From Pseudomonadota bacterium (lineage in GTDB: Bacteria; Pseudomonadota; Alphaproteobacteria; Acetobacterales; Acetobacteraceae), in contig JAJYAF010000090.1 in the NCBI GenBank assembly GCA_021779655.1, positions 1-7,763 on the forward strand: a stretch of 7,763 nucleotides of DNA. Reading direction: 5' to 3'. Under the pieces are notes generated by a model. The model was not told the origin of the DNA. It did no database searches and was given only the letters and a program-made list of their open reading frames with translations. The position numbers and the translations under genes are program-made. Shown here piece after piece: positions 1 through 5,591 of the stretch (its first letter is position 1; every line of letters starts with the position of its first letter).

Positions 1-1180
1 GCTGCTCGTCGATCACGGCGAGCGCCAGGTTGCGGAACGCGACGTGCTCCTGAAACAGGGCGTGCGTGCCCACCACGAGGGGCATGCCGCCATCGCCCAG
101 CGCCGCCAGAAGCCGGCTACGCGCCTTGCCTTTGACCCCGCCCGTCAACAGTCCCACGGGTGCCGGAGACAGCCGCTGCAACACCGCGTGGTGCTGCCTG
201 GCGAGAATTTCCGTGGGCGCCAGCAGCGCCGCCTGCGCCCCGTTTTCCACCGCGCGCAGCATGGCCAGCACCGCCACGAGGGTCTTGCCCGATCCGACAT
301 CGCCTTGCAGCAGCCGCCGCATCTGGTGCGGGGCGGCCAGGTCGGCGTCGATCTCCGCCAGGGCCCGTGCCTGTGCCGGAGTGGGCGGCAGGCCGAACCG
401 GCGCAGCGCCTCGGCCCGCAAAACCCCGGTCTCCGCGAGCGCCCGGCCAGGACGCCTGCGCCTGCGCGACCTGGCGATGGCAAAGCCAAGCTGGCGGGCC
501 AGCAGCTCGTCATAAGCCAGCCGCGCGGCCGCCTGCGGCCCCGGCATGCGCCCCGGCATGCGCTCCGGCATGCGCTCCGGCGCGTGCAGCGCTGCCAGCG
601 CCTCGGAAAAGCCGGGCCAGTTGCGGGCGCGCAAAATCGCCGCGTCTTGCCATTCGGGCAGCAAGGGAAGCCGGGCGAGCGCGGCCAGCGCCGCGCGGCG
701 CATCACCTTGGGCGGAACGCCGGCGGCCAGGGGCCAGACCGGCTCGATCCAGGGAAACGACCCCTCGCCGGCCGGGGGCAGCGCATGGTCCGGGTGCGGC
801 AGCACCAGCCGGTCCGCGAACCGCTCGGCACGGCCGGAGATCAGCAGCCTCTGGCCCACCGGAAACTGCGCCAGCCGCGCGGCATGGAACAGCACGACCT
901 CGGCAAAGCCGGTTTCATCGCCGATCACCACCCGGTGCGGCTGCGTTTTCCTGGCCGGCGCCTCGTGCCGCAACACCGTGGCGCGCAGCGTGACGAGGCC
1001 GCCCGGCCTCGCGTCGCGGATCGTCACCACCTGCCGGCGGTCGATGAACTCCACCGGCAGATGGAACAGGACATCGCGCAGCCGGTCGCCGCCCACCAGT
1101 TTTTTCAGCAGCGCCGACAGGCGCGGCCCGATGCCGGGCAGCGTTGCGATCGGCGCGCGTAGCGGGGCCAGAATCTCCAT
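1..1180 (-). CDS. recG: ATP-dependent DNA helicase RecG, N-terminal 393 codons (cut by window edge)
   Basis: RecG binds branched DNA and uses ATP to regress stalled replication forks and process recombination intermediates in the cytoplasm. The visible protein starts with a helix-hairpin-like segment (LPGIGPRLSALLKKL, about residues 13-27). An OB-fold wedge domain follows (roughly 55-150), which in this family splits the junction. Next come a linker ending in RLAYDELLARQL and the first helicase domain, with Walker A GDVGSGKT at 293-300 and Walker B VIDEQ at the window edge (D391-Q393). The usual length is near 690 residues, so a little over half is present and the second helicase lobe lies outside. 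ATG at 1180 is chosen; an in-frame GTG at 1186 has AAGAG eight bases upstream and is an equally plausible start. The gene is divergent from sdhE. An unusual four-residue repeat occupies residues 202-213. The assignment is firm from motifs and order. Confidence 0.96.
   Translation of the reverse strand, partial: MEILAPLRAPIATLPGIGPRLSALLKKLVGGDRLRDVLFHLPVEFIDRRQVVTIRDARPGGLVTLRATVLRHEAPARKTQPHRVVIGDETGFAEVVLFHAARLAQFPVGQRLLISGRAERFADRLVLPHPDHALPPAGEGSFPWIEPVWPLAAGVPPKVMRRAALAALARLPLLPEWQDAAILRARNWPGFSEALAALHAPERMPERMPGRMPGPQAAARLAYDELLARQLGFAIARSRRRRRPGRALAETGVLRAEALRRFGLPPTPAQARALAEIDADLAAPHQMRRLLQGDVGSGKTLVAVLAMLRAVENGAQAALLAPTEILARQHHAVLQRLSPAPVGLLTGGVKGKARSRLLAALGDGGMPLVVGTHALFQEHVAFRNLALAVIDEQ
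541..588 (-). repeat. 12-bp tandem repeat inside recG (three copies plus a decayed fourth)
   Basis: On the plus strand the unit CCGGCATGCGCY occurs at 541-552, 553-564 and 565-576. The last two copies are identical and the first differs at one base. A fourth, degenerate copy covers 577-588. Read on the minus strand, the three good copies encode ERMP, ERMP and GRMP, residues 202-213 of RecG. They sit in the linker between the wedge domain and helicase domain 1, just before the conserved RLAYDELL segment. Being a multiple of three, copy changes keep the frame. The repeat is visible directly; expansion by slippage is inferred. Confidence 0.9.
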
Positions 1181-1190
1181 GCTCACGGGC

Positions 1191-1219
1191 TTAACTCTTG
1201 GCTGCCGCGCCTCTATACC
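1191..1219 (+). promoter_or_regulatory. possible sigma-70-type promoter for sdhE-mfd
   Basis: TTAACT (1191-1196) and TATACC (1214-1219) each match four of six consensus bases and are separated by 17 bases. A transcript would start near 1226, giving a leader of about 18 bases before the sdhE ATG. The TATA core is also readable on the minus strand as TATAGA (1217-1212), so the same few bases might serve recG. Only 63 bases separate the two divergent start codons, so any promoters must lie here or inside the genes. The match is modest and could be chance. Confidence 0.35.
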
Positions 1220-1243
1220 GCAACCCAGGCGAAGATCAGGCTG

Positions 1244-1534
1244 ATGCAGCAACCCGAACCATCCCCCCCGCAAAACCTGGACAACCGGCGGCGCCGGCTG
1301 ATCTACCGCGCCCAGCACCGCGGCACCCGGGAAAACGATCTGCTGCTCGGCGGCTTCGCCCGGGCCGAAATCGCCGCCATGACGCCTGCGGAACTGACGG
1401 AGCTCGAAGCCGTTCTCGACCTGCCGGACCCGGATCTGGCCGACTGGCTCACCGGCCGCCGCCCCATCCCCGCGCATGCGGACACGCCCATGCTCCGCCG
1501 CATCCGCGCCACGATATCGGGCCGGCCCGCATGA
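1244..1534 (+). CDS. sdhE: FAD assembly factor SdhE (succinate dehydrogenase assembly factor 2 family)
   Basis: This 96-residue protein belongs to the SdhE/Sdh5/SDHAF2 family (formerly DUF339). Members bind the succinate dehydrogenase flavoprotein SdhA in the cytoplasm and promote covalent attachment of FAD. The signature is the RGxxE motif, seen as RGTRE at residues 26-30, inside the family-typical stretch RRRLIYRAQHRGTRENDLL. The acidic LPDPDLADWLTG segment near residues 59-70 is also characteristic. Length is normal. The first 14 residues are proline- and glutamine-rich and probably disordered. The ATG has only a weak purine stretch upstream (GAAG at 1231-1234). The stop codon overlaps the mfd start as ATGA (1531-1534), so the two genes are almost certainly co-transcribed and translationally coupled. 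No sdhA/B/C/D is in the window. The family call is firm; the exact partner in this organism is inferred. Confidence 0.93.
   Translation: MQQPEPSPPQNLDNRRRRLIYRAQHRGTRENDLLLGGFARAEIAAMTPAELTELEAVLDLPDPDLADWLTGRRPIPAHADTPMLRRIRATISGRPA
1518..1529. repeat. perfect 12-bp palindrome just before the mfd start codon
   Basis: CGGGCCGGCCCG reads the same on both strands and ends two bases before the mfd ATG, in the last codons of sdhE. It fills the place where a Shine-Dalgarno sequence would be, and no SD-like purine run is present. This fits mfd translation being coupled to termination of sdhE. A chance palindrome is quite possible in DNA this GC-rich. Confidence 0.6.
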
Positions 1535-4500
1535 TCACCGTTCACGGCGTGCCGGAAGGCGCGGATGCTCTCGCGCTGGTGCGCCGCCTGGGCGAGCGCG
1601 AAGGCCCGGTGCTGCACGTGGCGCGCGACGATGCCCGCCTCGCGTTCCTTGCCGAGGCCATCGGTTTCTTCGGCCCGGAGCTGGAGGTCATCGCCTTTCC
1701 GGCCTGGGACTGTCTGCCCTATGACCGGGTTTCCCCGAACGCGGCGCTGATCGCGGAGCGGATCGCCGCCCTTGCCCGGCTGCGGGCGGAGCCGGGCGGA
1801 AAGCGAATCGTGCTCACCACCGTGAACGCCGCCTTGCAGAAAGTGCCGCCGCGCGCGGCGCTGGCGGGCGCCGGTGTCAGTCTGAAGACAGGGGACCGTT
1901 TCGCGCCCGAGGACCTGGCGGCGTTTCTCGATGCCGATGGCTACACCCGGGCCGGCACCGTGATGGAGCCTGGCGAATACGCCCTGCGCGGCGGCATTCT
2001 GGACGTGTTCCCCTCCGGCGCGGGCGCGCCCGTGCGCATGGATTTCTTCGGCGACACCATCGAATCCATCCGCCGCTTCGACCCCCAGACCCAGCGCAGC
2101 GGCGAGCCGGTGGCGCGGCTCGATTTCCACCCCGCCTCCGAACTCTCCTTCGATGGCGCATCCATCGCCCGCTTCCGCGCCGCCTGGCGCGAGCTTTTCG
2201 GGCCCGAGGCCATGGAGGACCCGCTCTACCAATCGGTCTCGGCGGGCCACCGGCATCCCGGGGTCGAGCATTACGCGCCGCTTTTCACCCCCGGCATGGA
2301 AACGATCTTCGATTACCTGCCCGGTGCCTCGATAAGCTTCGATCATCAGGCGCAAGCCGCCATCGCGGCGCGGCTTGAGCTGATCGCCGACCATTACGCC
2401 GAACGCCGCGGCCCGCCGCGCTCGGGCGAGCCGGTCTACCGTCCGATTCCGCCGGAGATGCTCTATCTCGACCGGCCGGCGCTCGATGCCGCGCTGGCGG
2501 GGGCGCCGGTTTTTGAATTCTCGCCTTTCGCCAAGCCGCCGGGCGCGGACGGTGTCGAAATCGGCGGCCGCCCCGGGCCGATCCTGGCCGGACAGCCGCT
2601 CGGCGCGTTCGACGGCTTCGCGCAACTGCTGCGCGGCTGGGCGGCGGGCGGCCGCACCGTCATCCTTGCCGCCTGGAGCGCCGGCTCACGCGAGCGCCTG
2701 GCACTGATGCTGCGCGAGCACGGCATCCGCCCCGCCCAGGCGGTGGAGAATGCCGATGCCGCGCGGGCCCTGGCTCGCGGCACGGTCGCGCTCGCGGTGC
2801 TGGGGCTGGAGCGCGGCTTCACCACCGACCGGCTGGCCCTGGTGACGGAGCAGGACCTGCTCGGCCAGCGCATCGCCCGGCCGCCGAAGCGGCGCTTGCG
2901 CGCCGACCAGTTCATTGCCGATGCGACGGAAATCGCGGAAGGCGATCTCGTGGTGCATCAGGACCACGGCATCGGCCGCTATGACGGGCTGGAAACCGTG
3001 ACGGTGAACGGCGCCGCGCATGACTGCCTGCGGATTCTCTATGACGGCGGCGACAAGCTGTTCCTGCCGGTGGAGAATATCGATCTTCTCTCCCGCTTCG
3101 GCAACGAAACCCAGGGCGTGGCGCTGGACCGGCTGGGCGGCGCCGCCTGGCAGGCGCGCAAGGCCAAGGCGCGGAACCGGATTCAGGACATGGCCGCCGG
3201 CCTCATCCGCCTGGCGGCGGAGCGCGCTTTGCGCGAGGCGCCGGTGCTCGCCGCCGATGACGGCGCCTTCGCGGAATTCTGCGCCCGCTTTCCCTATAAC
3301 GAGACCGAGGATCAGGCCCGCGCCGTGGCCGATGTGCTGGAGGATTTCGCCGCCGGCAAGCCGATGGACCGCCTGATCTGCGGCGATGTCGGCTTCGGCA
3401 AAACCGAGGTGGCGCTGCGTGCCGCCTTCGTCGTCGCCATGGCCGGCATGCAGGTCGCGGTGGTGGTGCCGACCACCTTGCTCGCCCGCCAGCACTACCG
3501 CGTGTTTTCCAGCCGCTTCGCCGGTCTGCCGGTGAAGGTGGCGCAGCTCTCCCGGCTGGTGAGCGCGAAGGAAGCCGCCCAGGTCAAGGCCGGGCTGGCC
3601 GATGGGAGCATCGGCATTGTCATCGGCACGCACGCGCTGCTGGCCAAGGGGATCCGCTTCGCCGATCTCGGCCTGCTGATCGTGGACGAGGAGCAGCATT
3701 TCGGTGTCGCGCACAAGGAGCGGCTGAAACAGCTCAAGGCCGATGTGCATGTGCTGACGCTGACGGCCACGCCGATCCCGCGCACCTTGCAGCTTGCGCT
3801 TACCGGCGTGCGCGACCTTTCGCTCATCACCACCCCGCCGGTGGACCGGCTGGCGGTGCGCACCTTCATCATGCCGTTCGACAGCCTGGTCATCAAGGAA
3901 GCCATCGCCCGCGAGCGCTTCCGGGGCGGGCAGATTTTCTGTGTCGTTCCGCGAATCGAGGATCTGGAGCCGATGGCCGGCCGGCTGCGCGAGATCGTGC
4001 CGGAGGCCAGGATCGCCATGGCCCATGGGCGGCTGGCGGCCACCGAGCTGGAGCGCGTGATGAGCGAATTCGGCGAGGGCAGGTTCGATATCCTGCTCGC
4101 GACCAATATCGTGGAAAGCGGTCTCGACATGCCGGCGGTCAACACGCTCATCATCTATCGGGCGGATATGTTCGGGCTGGCCAGCCTGTATCAACTGCGC
4201 GGGCGCGTGGGCCGCGCCAAGCAGCGGGGCTATGCCTATCTCACCTGGCCCGCCAACCACCGGCTTTCCCCGGCCGCGGAAAAGCGGCTGGAGGTGATGC
4301 AGACGCTCGACACGCTGGGCGCCGGATTCGCGCTCGCCTCGCACGATCTCGACCTGCGGGGCGCCGGCAATCTGCTGGGCGATGAGCAGTCCGGCCATAT
4401 CCGCGAGGTGGGGATCGAGCTTTATCAGCAGATGCTGGAGGACGCCGTTTCAGCCCTGCGCACCGAGGCCGGGGCCAAGAAACCCTCGGAGCGCGACTGG

Positions 4501-4956
4501 ACACCCGCCATCAATCTCGGCCTGCCGGTGCTGATCCCGGAGGATTACGTGGCCGACCTGCCGGTTCGCCTGGGCCTGTACCGCCGGATCGGCGCACTGC
4601 AGAGCGACGCCGAGAGCGAGGCGCTGGCGGCGGAACTCGTGGACCGCTTCGGCAAGCTGCCGGTGGAGGTGGAAAACCTGCTGGAGACGGTGGCGCTCAA
4701 GCGCGCCTGCCGCGAAGCGGGTGTCGAGAAAATAGACGCCGGGCCGAAGGGAATGGTGCTGGGCTTCCGCCACAACGCCTTCGGCAATCCGGCGGGTCTG
4801 GTCGCCTGGATCGGGACGCGCGGCGGCACGGTGAAGCTGCGGCCGGACCATAAGCTGGTGGTGGCAAGGGAGATGAACGTGAATTCCCGCGCGGCCGTGG
4901 CACGCGGAATTCTCGCCAGCCTCACGAAACTGGCGAGAATGCGGGATGCCGCCTGA
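1531..4956 (+). CDS. mfd: transcription-repair coupling factor Mfd
   Basis: Mfd recognises RNA polymerase stalled at DNA damage, pushes it forward or off using ATP-driven translocation, and recruits UvrA for nucleotide excision repair. The 1141-residue protein has the family's usual size (E. coli 1148). Order of domains: UvrB-like N-terminal module (about 1-320, with FPAWDCLPYDRVSP and LRGGILDVFP); RNA-polymerase-interacting domain beginning GDLVVHQDHGIGRYDG at 471; RecG-like translocase with Walker A GDVGFGKT (618-625), DEEQH (719-723), LTATPIPRT (744-752), motif V around NIVESGLDMP (859-868) and QLRGRVGR (888-895); TRG segment with DLDLRGAGNLLG; and a C-terminal regulatory D7 domain (INLGLPVLIPEDYV onwards). 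The ATG overlaps the sdhE stop. The frame stays open upstream to 1198, but that stretch lies under sdhE and lacks Mfd similarity, so 1531 is preferred. All core motifs are intact. Confidence 0.97.
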   Translation: MITVHGVPEGADALALVRRLGEREGPVLHVARDDARLAFLAEAIGFFGPELEVIAFPAWDCLPYDRVSPNAALIAERIAALARLRAEPGGKRIVLTTVNAALQKVPPRAALAGAGVSLKTGDRFAPEDLAAFLDADGYTRAGTVMEPGEYALRGGILDVFPSGAGAPVRMDFFGDTIESIRRFDPQTQRSGEPVARLDFHPASELSFDGASIARFRAAWRELFGPEAMEDPLYQSVSAGHRHPGVEHYAPLFTPGMETIFDYLPGASISFDHQAQAAIAARLELIADHYAERRGPPRSGEPVYRPIPPEMLYLDRPALDAALAGAPVFEFSPFAKPPGADGVEIGGRPGPILAGQPLGAFDGFAQLLRGWAAGGRTVILAAWSAGSRERLALMLREHGIRPAQAVENADAARALARGTVALAVLGLERGFTTDRLALVTEQDLLGQRIARPPKRRLRADQFIADATEIAEGDLVVHQDHGIGRYDGLETVTVNGAAHDCLRILYDGGDKLFLPVENIDLLSRFGNETQGVALDRLGGAAWQARKAKARNRIQDMAAGLIRLAAERALREAPVLAADDGAFAEFCARFPYNETEDQARAVADVLEDFAAGKPMDRLICGDVGFGKTEVALRAAFVVAMAGMQVAVVVPTTLLARQHYRVFSSRFAGLPVKVAQLSRLVSAKEAAQVKAGLADGSIGIVIGTHALLAKGIRFADLGLLIVDEEQHFGVAHKERLKQLKADVHVLTLTATPIPRTLQLALTGVRDLSLITTPPVDRLAVRTFIMPFDSLVIKEAIARERFRGGQIFCVVPRIEDLEPMAGRLREIVPEARIAMAHGRLAATELERVMSEFGEGRFDILLATNIVESGLDMPAVNTLIIYRADMFGLASLYQLRGRVGRAKQRGYAYLTWPANHRLSPAAEKRLEVMQTLDTLGAGFALASHDLDLRGAGNLLGDEQSGHIREVGIELYQQMLEDAVSALRTEAGAKKPSERDWTPAINLGLPVLIPEDYVADLPVRLGLYRRIGALQSDAESEALAAELVDRFGKLPVEVENLLETVALKRACREAGVEKIDAGPKGMVLGFRHNAFGNPAGLVAWIGTRGGTVKLRPDHKLVVAREMNVNSRAAVARGILASLTKLARMRDAA
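4909..4940 (+). terminator. perfect 11-bp inverted repeat in the last codons of mfd, terminator-like
   Basis: The arms ATTCTCGCCAG (4909-4919) and CTGGCGAGAAT (4930-4940) are exact reverse complements around a 10-base loop. The right arm ends 13 bases before the mfd stop codon. A short second stem GCGG/CCGC (4941-4944 with 4949-4952) stacks directly next to it. No T-tract follows on either strand, so it is not a canonical intrinsic terminator. Its place between converging transcription units suggests a transcription barrier or mRNA 3'-end protector. The repeat is seen directly; its function is inferred. Confidence 0.45.
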
Positions 4957-4970
4957 ACCGCGAATCAGGC
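4951..4970 (+). terminator. small hairpin containing the mfd stop codon
   Basis: GCCTGA (4951-4956) pairs exactly with TCAGGC (4965-4970) across an 8-base loop, so the mfd TGA is inside the left arm. It lies in or next to the 52-base gap between mfd and the convergent small gene ending at 5009. There is no following T-run. It may act with the 11-bp repeat just upstream, or be chance; a six-pair stem alone is weak evidence. Confidence 0.25.
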
Positions 4971-5008
4971 TCTGAAAACGTTGTTCCAGCTCCCGGCGGC
5001 GCTGTGGA

Positions 5009-5296
5009 TCAGAGCAGCTTCTGCCAGTATTCGAAGGTGCAGGTCACCGGGCTTGGCGTGTTCGGGTGCTCTTCCGAGGCGTTCTGGCTCGCGACCGATC
5101 CGGTTGCGCCGGCCTGGCCGACCGAGTTGATCACGTTATGCACAACGCCCGTATTGCTGCCGGCGATATTGGTTGCCGCGTTGCTCACGGTCACCTTCTC
5201 CAGGGCCTTGCAGGTATTGGTGGTGCCTTCTGCGGCCATGGGCACCACGAAGAAGACGACAATGATCAGAACTATGACAGCGAGAATGCCTCTCAT
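5009..5296 (-). CDS. small exported or membrane-anchored protein of unknown function
   Basis: I do not recognise this 95-residue protein. It opens with a very hydrophobic segment (about residues 4-21, rich in I, V, F and L) after a single positive residue. This is a signal anchor or signal peptide without a clean AxA cleavage site; PMAAEG follows. The remainder is polar, rich in N, S, T, G and A. It has only two cysteines, C29 and C86, well placed for one disulfide if the domain is periplasmic, and ends in an aromatic tail (FEYWQKLL). The start is well supported by AAGGA at 5310-5306, nine bases upstream. The gene is 41 bases downstream of the DUF1674 gene and convergent with mfd. Its GC content is visibly lower than the flanking genes, with more A/T-ending codons. 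A real gene is likely given the SD and a coherent signal segment. Confidence 0.72.
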   Translation of the reverse strand: MRGILAVIVLIIVVFFVVPMAAEGTTNTCKALEKVTVSNAATNIAGSNTGVVHNVINSVGQAGATGSVASQNASEEHPNTPSPVTCTFEYWQKLL

Positions 5297-5305
5297 GCGC
5301 GTGTT

Positions 5306-5310
5306 TCCTT
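5306..5310 (-). promoter_or_regulatory. ribosome binding site of the small exported-protein gene
   Basis: The minus strand reads AAGGA (5310 down to 5306) with nine bases to the ATG at 5296-5294. It is the clearest Shine-Dalgarno sequence in the window, where most other genes rely on overlaps. It lies in a short A/T-rich leader after the DUF1674 stop codon, and it supports this start and independent translation. Confidence 0.75.
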
Positions 5311-5337
5311 ATTTGCGTTTTATGATGTTTCGAAGTG

Positions 5338-5505
5338 TTAGAAATCGGTGCAGCGGCCGTTTTTCTCCCAGTCCCCGTAGCGGGTCGGTTCGGGGCCTTT
5401 CGGGCCGCCTATTTCCAGCGGCGGCGCGGGCGTATGCGCCCCGCTTGGCCGCGGCTTCTTGTCTGCCGCCGGCTGGGTGAGGGGTTCGTCATGATTATCG
5501 TTCAT
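5338..5505 (-). CDS. DUF1674 / SDHAF4-type succinate dehydrogenase assembly factor (55 aa)
   Basis: This short gene encodes 55 residues ending in [19 protein letters not shown], the diagnostic C-terminal motif of DUF1674, the family of eukaryotic SDHAF4/Sdh8. In mitochondria that factor binds the flavinylated SdhA subunit, shields it from oxidation and helps it join SdhB; a similar role here is inferred. The N-terminal part (about residues 1-34) is polar and proline-rich with no fold evident, which is normal for the family. The start is well fixed: an in-frame TAG lies at 5514-5512, three codons upstream of the ATG at 5505, and no other start fits. Only a weak AGATAG (5517-5512) resembles a ribosome binding site. 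It follows ccmI by 75 bases and precedes the small exported-protein gene on the same strand. Its small size makes it easy to miss in automatic annotation. Confidence 0.9.
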   Translation of the reverse strand: MNDNHDEPLTQPAADKKPRPSGAHTPAPPLEIGGPKGPEPTRYGDWEKNGRCTDF

Positions 5506-5565
5506 GGCAAGCTATCTGGTTAACCCGTTGCAATCGCGCAAGTGAAGGCTTGGTAATCATCGCGC

Positions 5566-5591
5566 CATCCCCCGAGGGGGTCACGGGGATG
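5566..5591 (-). terminator. possible hairpin at the end of ccmI
   Basis: CATCCCC (5566-5572) is the exact reverse complement of GGGGATG (5585-5591), with a 12-base loop that includes the ccmI stop codon (5583-5581). An alternative CCCC/GGGG stem (5569-5572 with 5577-5580) uses part of the same bases. No T-run follows in the direction of ccm transcription, so it would be at best an attenuating structure before the DUF1674 gene. Confidence 0.25.

Noticed and set aside
541..588. Short repeats as a CRISPR array or regulatory iterons
   Set aside because: Units are 12 bp, directly adjacent without spacers, and in frame within recG. They are a coding tandem repeat.
44..1162. Long plus-strand open frame antisense to recG
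   Set aside because: The product is a low-complexity R/Q/G/A-rich protein with no domain. The minus strand encodes an unmistakable RecG with intact motifs; the open frame is a by-product of high GC.
1303..2625. 440-codon minus-strand open frame across sdhE and the start of mfd
   Set aside because: It crosses two genes with clear family signatures and has no recognisable domain of its own.
2686..4398. 570-codon minus-strand open frame inside mfd
   Set aside because: It lies opposite the conserved Mfd motor domains. Its product, rich in H, Q, G and R, is typical of antisense shadows in GC-rich genes.
5004..5480. 158-codon plus-strand open frame over the small exported-protein gene
   Set aside because: It is antisense to two minus-strand genes, one with a strong SD and one with the DUF1674 motif, and has no good ribosome binding site or family signature that I can see.
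4957..5580. A hidden mobile element, defence system or small RNA between mfd and ccmI
   Set aside because: The stretch is almost filled by two small genes. No terminal repeats, transposase fragments or recognisable RNA structure are visible beyond the hairpins listed.
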